A DNA stretch of 64,000 nucleotides. Source: Stutzerimonas decontaminans. Lineage in GTDB: Bacteria; Pseudomonadota; Gammaproteobacteria; Pseudomonadales; Pseudomonadaceae. The notes beneath the pieces are model-generated. The model made no database searches, was not told where the DNA came from, and worked only from the letters and a program-made list of their open reading frames with translations. Position 1 is the stretch's first letter. Every line of letters starts with the position of its first letter. Shown piece after piece: positions 28,001 through 38,800 of the stretch. Made by a program: the position numbers and the translations under genes. The DNA lies in contig NZ_CP007509.1 of assembly GCF_000661915.1 (NCBI RefSeq), forward strand, positions 2,108,001-2,172,000. Direction: 5' to 3'.

Positions 28001-31000
28001 TCACTCGTCCTGACTATCAGAAATTCGACTGATGTGGATTGCGTTCGCGCCATCGTCGCCGGTCAGATACAGGCGCAGTGCAAAAAGCAGGTCCGGTGTA
28101 TGGTCACCGTCGGGCTTTTCGATATTGATCTGCACCCGGCAAGACAAAATGGCAGTCGATTCTTCAACGAGTTCGCTCACCCGTTCGACCCTGCGGGCCA
28201 AGGCCTTGGTTATCTGTTGATGAGGCTGGAGCAGCATTCTCAGCCGCACATCGGCGGCTTCGCGCGTACGAAGCACGCCCAGCAGGAGTTCAAGCAACTC
28301 GGTGGTTGCGCGCATCCAGTTGACCGCAGCTCTGTCGTCTTTTGCACTTTTCTTCCTAGGGCATGGATTGATTTGACCCAGCGCCACGTTAAGGGACGTC
28401 AAAACCATTGTCATTTGCGCAGAATCGAACTGTTCAACGAAGTGCCGGTCTCGCCAGATCGCGCAAGCAAAGATGCGCAGGACACTTTCCGTGATGTTCC
28501 GCATGAGGCCCGAGAAAAGGGCTCGCTGCCAGGGTTCATCCAGGCGTCCCAGCGCGAAGCCAATGGCTTGCGGGTTGCGAAAGCTGCCCTTCTCGAGCTC
28601 CCTGGCTAGGTGCTGGATGAAGGTGCTTGGGGCGTCTTTGTGCATGCAACACATCAACACGAAAATCGCGTTTTTCACCGATGCTGGAAGATCGTCCTCC
28701 GCCAGCAGCGAAACGAGATAGTCAATATGGATGCGGGCTGCTTCGGCAAAGACGCCGGGGCAGTCGGCGTCGTCGATGGAGCGACCATCGCGCCATGTCT
28801 GGATGACGGGGTAATACAGGGATTTGCGGATCTGGGTGACGAGGTCCTTGCTGGTGGTTTCGTCGAACCGCTTCAGTCGTTGCACTTCCTCGTGATGCTC
28901 GCCTGCGACGCGGCGGCCAGAACACTTGCCGTCCTGTTCGTGGCGTTCGAATGAAATGCTGTCGCCGACGTTGAAGTCCGTGTACGCATGTCCGTCCAAG
29001 ATATTTTTCTGATGAACGAACACGCGTTCCTGTGTGGTGTTGGTGGTGGCGAAAGTGAAATAGCCTCCGTTCTTGTCAGGGCGCCACTCCCTGCAGATCA
29101 CGGCCTTCGTCCTGGCTCTGGGGCGGATGTAGATATCCTGGTCCAGTCGCGCGATCGCGCGGGTTATCCAGTCGAGCAGGTCAGTAGTTTCACTGCTGCC
29201 GGGTTTTGGCACATGGCGCAGATCGGCCCAGGCCATCGGAGCGGGATACTCCGGAGCGGGGGCGTCGGTGACCACCAGATCCCTGGTACGCCGCCAGGTG
29301 GCTCGCACGTGTGCGAAGGCGCCATTGCGCGGGATGAACGTCAGTTGATAGGGATCGTCGGCCCCGTATTCGAAGGTCAGGTGGAGCGCACAGTCGACAC
29401 TTTCCTCCAATGGAAACGCGGAAGAATCCAGGCGGGCCGAGTAGCCGAGGTCTTCGCTGCTGTCGCCAAGGAAGAGCGGGAACTGGTAGAACGGTCTCTT
29501 CGCTGGGAGGGTGAAATCCTCCTTTACCTCGATTCTGACGGGTCTGCCACGGATCGGAGTGACCGTCGTGCCGCGGGATACAAGCTGGAAGCGCTGCTGA
29601 CGTCCGTCCTTGAGGGCCTTGATCGTCAGTTCAGGTATCTGGTCGCGCCACAGGGGGATCTCTCCGGCACGCTGTTGCAGCGCATGAAAATGAAGGCCTC
29701 CGGATACCGGGCTGTCCGTCACGATGATGGAGAAGGCGAAGCCGCCGATGCGTGGATCCTGTTTCAGCATCGAGGTATCGAGGGAGGCTGGCCTGGCCGG
29801 GACAGCCGGCGGATGCCATTGGTCCTGGTCGTCGATGGAGGTGATGGCGCAGCCGGGTTCTGACTCCTGCGCAGGGGTGTCCGAAAGGATCACCGGTGGA
29901 TGCCGCTCCCAGTAGAAACCTCTCGTTTCCGGGAGCTTGTCCTTGAGCGCCGGATCGAACCTGGCGACCAGTCTCGTTACGCAGGTCGTGCCGCCGACGT
30001 TGTCGATCACGACTATCGGAAAGCCAGCGTTCACTTTCGAGTAGTCCACGCGTTGAACAGCGGCGGCAATACTGCGGGGGAGCGGCACCGCGCCCTGGAA
30101 GCGAGCGTTGAGATTGCGCCGGGTGACGTCGAGTTCGAAATCACTGAGGGCATCGGGCACGAGCCAGATCAGCGTGTCGCTCCTGAACACCTCGTGCAGT
30201 CTGGAGGTGAAGGCGCGTGCAGCGCGGTCCAGATGCTCGGGAGCGGCTTTGGAGAAGAACAGATCCGTCGGGAATAGGGTCGTCACCTGTGGATGCCGAT
30301 AAATCGCGTCTGAGGTGAACAGGTCAAGTGCTACTTCGGTGTTCTCGCCTTGCCATTGTTGCCATAGGAAAGACCCAGGCAGGTACCTGGCCGTTTTACC
30401 TGCGGCATAGCGTGGGAGTGAAGTCGCCAGATCAACGCACACCGGTATCCGAACTTCGATCCTTGTGTCGCGCTTGATCTTCTCCGGTACCGATTGCATC
30501 GCGACGCTGTTGAACCAGGGGCGGATCTCGAAGGTATCGAAGTCGAAGAAAATCGGCATGTCTGCCAGGCAGTGGCGACCCTCGCTCCATATCCGGCTGT
30601 AGGTGATCCAGCGATGCCGGGTCTGGCGACGCGCGTGGACCTCGGACAGGTCGCGAGCGGTGTCATCCTCCAGGGTCTGCATCCAACGCCAGGCGTCCCA
30701 TACCCGTCGGTAATCGCGATGTGACAAAAGCGTGTTGTTGGGCGGCAGGTTCTCCCAGTTCCCGATGTCCCGCGCTTCTCCGGAGCGCAGCCAGGACAGG
30801 ATCGTCACCAGCAGGTCGTCCTGTCGATCATGGCGCGCGCCGCACAGCTCCAAGTGTTGCGCGAGACGCACCATGCATGCCTTGAACAGGCGGTTCTCCG
30901 GCAGGTCGACGGACTGGAACCGCCGAACACCTTGCAGATAGGGGTTGCCCGCGAGCTTTTCTCGCAGGTTGCGTCCGGGGCGATTGCTCAGCTTGATGAA

Positions 31001-31345
31001 ACTGGTGGCATCGAGTTCGCGCACCGCATGGGCGGGCAGTAATGCTTGCTCCCGGCAAGGTGCCTCGTTGAGGCCGCGGACAAGCCGATCTACCGCCGCG
31101 CGGCAATGTTCGGTGATGCGCCAGAGGCGGTCGCGGCACGGGGATCCTGCCTCGGGCGGTGAGTATCCGGCGACCCTGGCCAGAAATACCGACAGTGATT
31201 GCGGCAGCGCCTGCCCGCTCCTGGGGTCGAAGTCGGCGGCATGGCAGAACCAGTCCGACTGCTCGAGAACCTCGCTGATGGCGGCGCTGTCTTGCGCGAC
31301 GTTGCGGCGTACGGAGTCAAAGCTCGACAGGCGTTCACTGGTCAC
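28001..31345 (-). CDS. DUF2357-type protein with an internal cold-shock domain
   Basis: Large protein (1114 residues), last gene of the operon, overlapping the McrB-like gene by 11 bases. Residues about 120-170 have the DUF2357 pattern (LREKLAGNPYLQ, then VDLPENRLFKACMVRLAQHL). In known McrB-type systems DUF2357 proteins take the place of the McrC nuclease partner. Residues about 765-810 read as a cold-shock OB fold: GGYFTFATTNT, ERVFVHQKNILDG and FNVGDSISFERHEQDGKC, so a single-stranded nucleic acid contact is likely. The last 300 residues are helical. I could not point to a complete PD-(D/E)XK site, so nuclease activity is an open question. Inferred role: effector or specificity partner of the neighbouring AAA+ protein. 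Confidence 0.7.
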   Translation of the reverse strand: MTSERLSSFDSVRRNVAQDSAAISEVLEQSDWFCHAADFDPRSGQALPQSLSVFLARVAGYSPPEAGSPCRDRLWRITEHCRAAVDRLVRGLNEAPCREQALLPAHAVRELDATSFIKLSNRPGRNLREKLAGNPYLQGVRRFQSVDLPENRLFKACMVRLAQHLELCGARHDRQDDLLVTILSWLRSGEARDIGNWENLPPNNTLLSHRDYRRVWDAWRWMQTLEDDTARDLSEVHARRQTRHRWITYSRIWSEGRHCLADMPIFFDFDTFEIRPWFNSVAMQSVPEKIKRDTRIEVRIPVCVDLATSLPRYAAGKTARYLPGSFLWQQWQGENTEVALDLFTSDAIYRHPQVTTLFPTDLFFSKAAPEHLDRAARAFTSRLHEVFRSDTLIWLVPDALSDFELDVTRRNLNARFQGAVPLPRSIAAAVQRVDYSKVNAGFPIVVIDNVGGTTCVTRLVARFDPALKDKLPETRGFYWERHPPVILSDTPAQESEPGCAITSIDDQDQWHPPAVPARPASLDTSMLKQDPRIGGFAFSIIVTDSPVSGGLHFHALQQRAGEIPLWRDQIPELTIKALKDGRQQRFQLVSRGTTVTPIRGRPVRIEVKEDFTLPAKRPFYQFPLFLGDSSEDLGYSARLDSSAFPLEESVDCALHLTFEYGADDPYQLTFIPRNGAFAHVRATWRRTRDLVVTDAPAPEYPAPMAWADLRHVPKPGSSETTDLLDWITRAIARLDQDIYIRPRARTKAVICREWRPDKNGGYFTFATTNTTQERVFVHQKNILDGHAYTDFNVGDSISFERHEQDGKCSGRRVAGEHHEEVQRLKRFDETTSKDLVTQIRKSLYYPVIQTWRDGRSIDDADCPGVFAEAARIHIDYLVSLLAEDDLPASVKNAIFVLMCCMHKDAPSTFIQHLARELEKGSFRNPQAIGFALGRLDEPWQRALFSGLMRNITESVLRIFACAIWRDRHFVEQFDSAQMTMVLTSLNVALGQINPCPRKKSAKDDRAAVNWMRATTELLELLLGVLRTREAADVRLRMLLQPHQQITKALARRVERVSELVEESTAILSCRVQINIEKPDGDHTPDLLFALRLYLTGDDGANAIHISRISDSQDE

Positions 31346-33887
31346 GGCCGGCGATTCTCCCTTTCCTGGCGTTTTCCTCCAACGCCCTGCGCAATTCGTT
31401 TCGTTTCTCAGGGGACTTCAGGTTCCAGACCCTGCGGCGCTCGTCCGGATCCGTCAGGCCTAAGTTGAACAGGGACGGCGGTTCTTCCAGGGTGTTTGAG
31501 GTCGGAATGGCGGGGTGGGCGTCGTGTTCCAGCACCGTTGGCGAATCAGATGCGTTGAGATAGTTCGCCGATTGCCAGATGAACTGGCCGTAGCCCAGCT
31601 CGCAGGCTATATCGAAGTCCTCGGTAAGGTTGAAGGGACGGCCACCGATGCCATTGATCAGTCGGTTGCGGATCTTGTCGAGGCACTCCGTCTTGCTCTT
31701 GCCGCGAGTGTCGATGCCACGCAGCTTGGGCATGACCTTCTGTACCAACTGGTCTTCGAACGCAGTATGCATCGCGTCGGCAAGTCGGGATGGGGACTTG
31801 TCATTCTTGGCCGCCCGGACCTCCGGGTAGTTGGCCATGTAGTACTCGATGGATTGCCATACCCGATGGCCAAGTGCCCGACCAGACACGGATAGTGCTT
31901 CATTCAACGCCTCGATGAAGGCCATGTACGGCTTGACTTCGTCTTCCGAGAAGCTGCTGCCTTCTGCCAGCCAGCTTTGCCAGGCGGTTTTGTGCAGCGC
32001 TGGGCCGCGATTCCGGTCATCGAGCGGCAGCAATTTCAGGCGGCGTTTCAATTCGGTCGGCCGCGGGAAATTGACGATGATGGAGCGGTCCAGAACCTTG
32101 TCGGAAAGAGACTTGGTGGTTTCATCCTGGTTCATCGTTCCAGTCCACAGCACATTCCGGCCCAGCGGCAGTTTGTAGGCTGGCATGCCTGCCCCGACCT
32201 TCACCGGCAGCCAGGGCACGTCGTTGCCCTTCCTGCCACGGCGCAGCTCGAGCTTGCTCAGGAATTCGGCAAAGTACAGCTCCGGATGGGCAAGGTTCAT
32301 TTCGTCGAGCAGGACCAGGCACATAGCCTCGGACAAGCCGGGGTAGTCCTCGCTCCAGGGCTTCTGGCTCTGCGCGAGGAAGTTCAGTACCGGTTGGGCG
32401 TCGAACTTGTTGTCGATCGAGTTGAAGAAGCCGAGCATGGACTCCTGCGAGTCCCAGTTCGGCTGGACCGACAGCGGCTCGAAGAAAATGCCGCCGAAGT
32501 GGGCGTACAGGCGGGGCAGTTCGGACTTGCCGGTGCCGGAGACGCCCGAGAGCACGGTCAGGGGCGACCACTCGGCGGTCTTGAGCGCCGTGTGGAAGGC
32601 GTTGAGGATCCGTGGGTTGAAACTTAGGCCATAGCTTCTGCACGCATTGCCGATACCCTTGAGCCAAGTCAGCTCGTCGATCTCCGCCTTCACCGGCAGC
32701 GTGGCACGATCCACGGCGAAATGCGGCCGTTCGATTTCCTTGTGCCGTGCCTCGACCTCGGCAGGGCGTTCATAGGCGGCACGGAGACGGTTGAGTTCGA
32801 CTTGTGCTTCGTTTGCTGCGCCCTCGAAGATCGAGGCCTTCTGCATCAAGGACTGGTTTTCCGCGGAGAGCTCGGAGTTCTTCCGGCGTAGCTGGCCAAC
32901 TTCCGCAACGGCGGTGTCATTGCTCGCGATCTGTCGGGCAAGTTCATCCGCCCGGGCCTTGTGGGACCTTATTTCGGTTTCGAGTTCGAGGGTTCGCTTG
33001 CGCATCTCCTCGGTGGGCCGGTTGGCGAGCTCCTCACGCAGGCGCTTCAGTTCATCGGTCTGACTGTTCAGGTCACGCAGGATCGCGGACGGGTCTTTCC
33101 CTCCGAGCTGGCGCTTCAACTGCTCGAAGACGCCCAGCAGGTCGGCCTGTATGGCAAGGGTTTCACGCAGGCGCCGGTTGTCCTCGATACAGGACTGCTT
33201 CTGCATTTCCAGTGATCTGCGCGCTTCCTCTAGGTTGCTCTCGAGCTCATCGGCGAATTGTTCACTACGCCGCCTGGATTGCTGTTCGAGCCGCTGTTCC
33301 TTGCGTTCCAGATTGCGCTCGGCGGCTTCCAGTTCCATCGCACGCCCGTGTACTTCGCTCTGCAAGGCGCATAATGCCCCCTTCTGTTTAGCCAGCTCGG
33401 ACAGTTCTGCATCCAGTCGTGCGCGAGCGTCGTCCTGTTGTTTCGTCCAGGCCTCACGCTGCCTGCTCAATTCGTCGCGGATGCGCTCGCGCTCGGCGTC
33501 GCCGGCTGCGGATACTTCTGACAGGCGCCTGGACCGGAGATTGGCAAGCTCTTCTTCCAGAGCCGATAGCTGCTGCTCCCGGATTTCTGAAATCCGGCGC
33601 TCGCCCTCGGCGCGTTTCTGGCGCAACTCCGCATTCAAGGCGGCGCGCTTCTCGTCATCGTCCGCTGCGCGTTGCTGTTCGGCGAACTTGAGCTGATCTT
33701 CGCGCCGGCTGAGTTCGGCGGCTTTTCTGGCGAGGGCCTCGCGCTCGGCAGCTATCCGCTGTTTTTCTTCCTCCACGGCGTGCTGGCCCTTGGCGATAGC
33801 CTCGAGGAGCGCGATCTCGGTGTCGCGCAGCAGTTGCGCGGCGGCATCCCGCTTTGTGACGTCTTCCCTATTGTCGGAGTGCTCCAT
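31335..33887 (-). CDS. McrB-family AAA+ ATPase/GTPase with a long coiled coil
   Basis: 850 residues. About residues 15-385 are an almost unbroken coiled coil rich in E, R, Q and A heptads. The AAA+ domain follows: Walker A GVSGTGKS near 450, Walker B LVLLDEMNLAHPE near 525, and WTGTMNQDE near 585 in the place of the McrB MNTADRS signature, with DKVLDRSIIVNF after it. This is the McrB group of ring-forming motors. The coiled coil replaces the DNA-binding N-terminus of classical McrB and may serve as spacer or oligomer sensor. It starts three bases after the stop of the preceding gene and overlaps the DUF2357 gene, so the pair should form an McrBC-like complex. Confidence 0.85.
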   Translation of the reverse strand: MEHSDNREDVTKRDAAAQLLRDTEIALLEAIAKGQHAVEEEKQRIAAEREALARKAAELSRREDQLKFAEQQRAADDDEKRAALNAELRQKRAEGERRISEIREQQLSALEEELANLRSRRLSEVSAAGDAERERIRDELSRQREAWTKQQDDARARLDAELSELAKQKGALCALQSEVHGRAMELEAAERNLERKEQRLEQQSRRRSEQFADELESNLEEARRSLEMQKQSCIEDNRRLRETLAIQADLLGVFEQLKRQLGGKDPSAILRDLNSQTDELKRLREELANRPTEEMRKRTLELETEIRSHKARADELARQIASNDTAVAEVGQLRRKNSELSAENQSLMQKASIFEGAANEAQVELNRLRAAYERPAEVEARHKEIERPHFAVDRATLPVKAEIDELTWLKGIGNACRSYGLSFNPRILNAFHTALKTAEWSPLTVLSGVSGTGKSELPRLYAHFGGIFFEPLSVQPNWDSQESMLGFFNSIDNKFDAQPVLNFLAQSQKPWSEDYPGLSEAMCLVLLDEMNLAHPELYFAEFLSKLELRRGRKGNDVPWLPVKVGAGMPAYKLPLGRNVLWTGTMNQDETTKSLSDKVLDRSIIVNFPRPTELKRRLKLLPLDDRNRGPALHKTAWQSWLAEGSSFSEDEVKPYMAFIEALNEALSVSGRALGHRVWQSIEYYMANYPEVRAAKNDKSPSRLADAMHTAFEDQLVQKVMPKLRGIDTRGKSKTECLDKIRNRLINGIGGRPFNLTEDFDIACELGYGQFIWQSANYLNASDSPTVLEHDAHPAIPTSNTLEEPPSLFNLGLTDPDERRRVWNLKSPEKRNELRRALEENARKGRIAGRDQ

Positions 33888-33890
33888 TTC

Positions 33891-35831
33891 CTAAACCTCG
33901 ATCAGTGCTTTGATAATTTTGTACGATGCCTTGCGCAGCTTCGCGACATCTGTGCTTGCTAATGGCAGTGGCTCATTACCGTGTCCGCGTCTGACGATGT
34001 TCACGGCTACATCGTCGACAAAGGACGGTTGGGTCGCCGCGAGCGACTTGAGGACCAGCTCGTCAGCCATCAGCAGGAACGCGATCATGCAGGCCCCGAG
34101 CGACTGGCCGCTGCCTTGCAGCGTCTGGCGTACAGCCGAAGCCCTGACGGTGAGCAGGCTTGGAGGCAGCCGATGGCACAAGCCGGACCCGATGGCCCTG
34201 TCTTGCGCAGCCTCGATCAGCAGTGCATCTGCCATGTCCGGTGGCAGCCAACGGTTCAGCGACAGCTCGATGACGGACTGCATTGCTGCATAGAGGTCGC
34301 GGACGAACGCCAGGGCATCGTCTCCCTCCTGGCAGGACAGGAAGACCCGTTCGGCATGGACGAGCCGCTCCTTCACGTTCGTCCCGAGGCGGTTGAATGC
34401 GCCGAAGCCGAACTCGTCCTGGATGCTCGCGCGGGCATCCAGTAAGACGTCCGCGTAGGCGTCAGGGTTGCTGCTGGCGGTCGGCTCGCGGGTGAAGGTC
34501 ACTTCCTGCAGCAAGATCTCGATGATCTCGCGCACCAGCGGTTCTGCCAGCAACTCCGATTCCGGGGCGTCGGCACTGCCTTTGCCATGTCCCTTTTCGT
34601 CACGCGCCTTCTTGATTTCGAGTAGGCGGCTGATGAGTGCAGGGTCGCGCGCAGCCAGGCGTCGCAAGGGGTGAGAACCATCGAGTTGCGCGCGAAGGAT
34701 GCTCAAGGTAAGCACCGTTTCCAGCTCTGCCTTTCCCTCCTGGAAGTCCCGCAGCTTGCCCTCCCGAACAGGCCTGAAACCGCATCCCGGTGGTAACAGC
34801 CCGACCTCGGTGGCCGCCCGACCGAGCAACTGCGCATGCTCCGCCTGCGGGGTGAATCTCAAGCGCTCGATATCACCTTCGAAGGGGCGCTTGGCACAGG
34901 CGTAGAACAATGACCACTCCACGGCGGCATAGAGCTGGGCGATCGAGCGGAACGCGGCGTTCGGCAGCAGCCGCAAGTTGCTGATGAGCTTGGGGTATCG
35001 CTGCTGGTTGGCAGGCGTGTCGAACGGTTCTTTAATACGGGGATCCTGGGATGGCGAGCGCGGCTGGCTCAGTGAGGCTTTCCACTTGCCCAGCCACTCC
35101 GTTGCGTATTCATCCTGTTCGAGCAACTGTTCGAATGCCCGTTCGAGCACCAGTGAGAACCCGTTGCCGAAGGGATCTGCGATACGGAATTCGCCGTCGC
35201 TTTTCTGAATGGCGATAGGGCAGTCCAGGTAATACCGTTCCGGCTGCTCCACGATCATGATCTTGTGCAGTGCAGGCGTTCGCTCCGCTTTCCCGAACGC
35301 CGCGGCCCTCCTTTGCATCGCTCGCGTCACCTTGATCACATCCCGCTGGGTGGGCGGCATTTGCGCGGCAGCGAGAGCGCGAATCTTGTAGGCGGCCTGC
35401 TTCTGTTCCTTCTTGCGCAACGGTTGGTGTTCCAGCAGTTGCATGAAGGGCAGGACCTGCCCGCTGACGAGCTCGCGAAACAGCAGCGCGGTCACGAATG
35501 CCGTAGCGCCGGCTTCGCTTGCAGCGTTGCTGCCGGATGCTTCAAGGACGCCGTTGAAATCGTCGATCAACCCTCTGTCCCGAAGACGCAACAGGATGCT
35601 TTTGACCAGGTCGAGCGGAATGCAGGTTTCCTCGGCCAGTGCCTGTGAGGTCATGTTTCCAAGGGCGAGCAGGCTGAGGATGACCTGCTCGAACGGGTTG
35701 AGGCTCAGGCCGTCTTCGTCAGGCTTGGGCAGGGTGATCCGGTAGGCGTCGACGGGCCAGGACAGATTGCGGCGTCGGCCGACGGTTGCCCCGAAGGGGT
35801 CCGGGGTGCCGTAATCCAGGAGCTTCAACAT
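33891..35831 (-). CDS. Unknown helical protein with winged-helix-like N-terminus and a HEPN-like RxxxxH motif
   Basis: 646 residues, not recognised as a whole. Residues 45-95 look like a winged helix (FEQVILSLLALGNMTSQALAEETCIPLDLVKSILLRL). Residues 360-440 are helical and contain KKARDEKGHGKG, where R410 and H415 fit the Rx4-6H catalytic motif of HEPN ribonucleases with an acidic residue after the arginine. A second VRRGHG lies near residue 614. The gene overlaps the helicase gene by seven bases and precedes the McrB-like gene. HEPN assignment is inference from one short motif; a structural adaptor is the alternative. Confidence 0.5.
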   Translation of the reverse strand: MLKLLDYGTPDPFGATVGRRRNLSWPVDAYRITLPKPDEDGLSLNPFEQVILSLLALGNMTSQALAEETCIPLDLVKSILLRLRDRGLIDDFNGVLEASGSNAASEAGATAFVTALLFRELVSGQVLPFMQLLEHQPLRKKEQKQAAYKIRALAAAQMPPTQRDVIKVTRAMQRRAAAFGKAERTPALHKIMIVEQPERYYLDCPIAIQKSDGEFRIADPFGNGFSLVLERAFEQLLEQDEYATEWLGKWKASLSQPRSPSQDPRIKEPFDTPANQQRYPKLISNLRLLPNAAFRSIAQLYAAVEWSLFYACAKRPFEGDIERLRFTPQAEHAQLLGRAATEVGLLPPGCGFRPVREGKLRDFQEGKAELETVLTLSILRAQLDGSHPLRRLAARDPALISRLLEIKKARDEKGHGKGSADAPESELLAEPLVREIIEILLQEVTFTREPTASSNPDAYADVLLDARASIQDEFGFGAFNRLGTNVKERLVHAERVFLSCQEGDDALAFVRDLYAAMQSVIELSLNRWLPPDMADALLIEAAQDRAIGSGLCHRLPPSLLTVRASAVRQTLQGSGQSLGACMIAFLLMADELVLKSLAATQPSFVDDVAVNIVRRGHGNEPLPLASTDVAKLRKASYKIIKALIEV

Positions 35832-38800
35832 TCCAGCACGACTCCTTGTTCGCGGCAGAGCTTATAGAAGTCAACGAGCCCGGGAATGAACTCGGCTGCA
35901 AGGTCGCCTTCCAGCAGGCCCGGGTCGCCGACTACCACCAGCAGTTTCTTCTGGCGGCTCATCGAGACATTCAGGCGGTTGTACAGGCAAAGGTGACCGA
36001 ATAGTGATTGCGCCTGTTTCTCGCGGTCATCGGTGGCGGATTTCCACGGCTGTGGCACGGTCCTAACCGTCGACAGGAAGACCACGTCGAACTCCATGCC
36101 CTGGAACGAGTCCACCGTACCGATACGTAGTCGCTTGTCATTGTCACCGAGTGTGCCGAGCTGCTGCCTGATGTATTCGGCTTGCGCCCTGTAGAAGGAA
36201 ATCACCCCGAAGGTTAAGTCCTTGCCAGCCTCGCAATTCATCCATGCGAGTAGCTGGCGGACGATCAAAGTGGCCTCGATCTGCCGAATCCAGCTGGTTC
36301 CGCTGCGTTGGTGCTTGCCTTTCTCCACGGGTACCGCCAGCCACGCGGCGGGTTTGCCTCCGGTGTCGGGGAGGGCGTGGGCAAAATCGCTTGGAGGCCT
36401 TCCGGAGTCGAACTTCTCGGAAGGGTCGAAGCGCTCGTAGAAATTGCGGCTGATGAAGTCGCCCAGCAGCTCATGCATGCGGTATTGCCTGTCCAGTGTG
36501 ACCCGACGAGTGATTTTGTCGCCTTCCTCCAGGGTCTTCAGGCGCTCCGAGAACAGGTAGTGAAACATCGATTTTTTTAGCCAATCGGTTTCCGACGGGC
36601 CGTTTTCGCCGTCTTCCATCCGGCGTGCGACCTCGTCATCGATAATATGCGGCAACTGGCGGTGGTCGCCGACCAGGATGATGCGCCTGCCCTGTGCCAT
36701 CGGCACCATCAGGTCACGTGGCGAGACGCGTGCGGCTTCGTCGACGATCACATACTCGTACTCCAATTGCTGTTGGTTCAGGTTGGTGTCGCCCCCCCGA
36801 ATGCCCTTCTGGAATTGCATGCTTCGGTTGACGCTTTGCTGGCACGTTGCGGCGAAAGCGAAGCTGTAGTCGGATACAGCCTCCAGCATGGCGCGAGGAT
36901 TGTTGTCGAGTTGGGCGAGAAACTCGGCCAGCGCGGCGGATTTCCTGTCGCGGCCCGAGTACCCTTTGAGCTTGATCTGCTCGATTGCGAAGTTTGCCAG
37001 GGCGACGATCTCGTCATTGGTTTTTTCGATGCGAAAAACGGGAGGTGCGCTGAAGCGGGTCAGCAACTTCTTCTTCAGTGCTACCAACCGCGGCAGGAAA
37101 GACGGGAGGTCATTTTCGTTGCGCCACAGGCTGGCATCGTCCAGCAGCGCAAGGTCCTCGCTGTCCAGCACATCGGAGAGATCGGCCAGCGCGTCGGCGG
37201 CGCGTTCGGGACCGTCGTCGGCAAAGCTTTCAGGCCGGCAGCGAAGGCGACGCACCACGTCGAGCCACTGGTGGTTGGCGTCATTGAGCTTTTCTTCCAG
37301 GCACAGTTTCTTCTGCAGGTTCTCGGCTTGACGTACCCGCTCCTCGCCCAGGACCGTAATGCCGAGCGCTGCGATCCGACCTGCAAGGCGGGCGCCGAGT
37401 ACCCGTGTCGGCGTCTGGTTGTATTGCAGGTACAGGTGCCTGATTTCCGTTTCTTGCTCGATTTCGGCGATCTGTGGGTTTCGTTCACGCAATTCGGTAG
37501 CGAGTTTTCCACACCAACCATCGAGCTGTTCCTCGAAGAAGCTGGCGTTCTCCGTAGCTGCATTGGCGCGCTTGCCGAATTTTGGAACGGGGAGGCTGTT
37601 GAGCGACAGGCGTTCGATCATGTTCTCGACCGCGTCGTGCTGGAACCCTGTCAGCAGCACCTGGCCCCTTATGGTGGCGCCACGCTTGTCCGCCATTTCA
37701 TTCAAGCGCTCGAGAATGGCAGCGATGACCGTGGTCTTGCCGGTTCCGGGAGGTCCCTGGATAAGGGCAATGTCCGGCGTTTCCAAGGCACAGCTTATGG
37801 CATCTAGCTGTTTTGGCGTGGGCGTGCTCTTGAAGACCTTGTTCAGGACGAACGCCGTCAGCGGCTCCACAGGTGACGGCCTACGAGTCTGAGTAATGAC
37901 GCCTTTTTCCTCGATCAGCGGTCCGAGCTGGGGATTGGCTGCCCGGCCTTCGAGAATCAACCGGCGCGCCACCAGGCGGCGCTTGATCTGGGCAACTTCG
38001 CCTGCGAGTGAAAGGATGAGCATGCCCGACTTTTCTGGAAGCCGTTCAGTCTTCAGCTTGAGCGTGTTCGATGCCTTGTCGAACTCGATCACCTCGTAAT
38101 GCTTAGGGTTGGCTTGTGGTTCATCCTGGGGTGAAGAGGGGGGATTGTCCGCAGAGCGCTCGATGCCGCTGGCGAAGTCCTTGAAGAGCAGGGCGGGGTC
38201 AAGCAGATAGTCCGGGAGCTCCTCGACCGACCGGAGTTCGCCGACCTGGCCTTTATCCAGGGCTTTGAGGGCGGCCTCGGAGGCCTGGGCCACGCGTACG
38301 GCCACGGTTCCGTCTCTGTTCTCGACTGCGCCGGCAACGTGCAAGACCCCCACCTGACGTGCCTTCTCCAGCAGCAGTTCGCCTTCGAGGTCGCCGAACT
38401 CGTCCCATTTTCTCAAGTAACTGACGTGTGTCTGCGTCAAGGCTGTCATTTGGGCTTTGGCAAGGAGCCGGATATGTCCGGTTCTGCTCCAGTCAGCGAA
38501 GTGAAGCTTGCCTCGGACCAGGCGTAGAGCGCGGTCCGGGTGCTTGCGTGCCTTGGTCAAGCGCGTGGTGAGGAAAATCGATTTGCCCTGGGGTAACGGC
38601 GTCTCTGTCGCAACGAAGCGCAATCCATCGCCGCTGATGCAGAACGAGTTGTTGCGGGTTGGTTGCTCGCTTCGAGCTGGCTGTGTGTCGCCGGGCATTG
38701 CATCCTGGCCGGCTTGTGATTCCGGGTCTGGCGCCAGGTCGATGTCGTCCCCGCCTGCTGCCGTTTCCTCTTCCTGGACCGGGTCCAGCTTGAGGATCTC

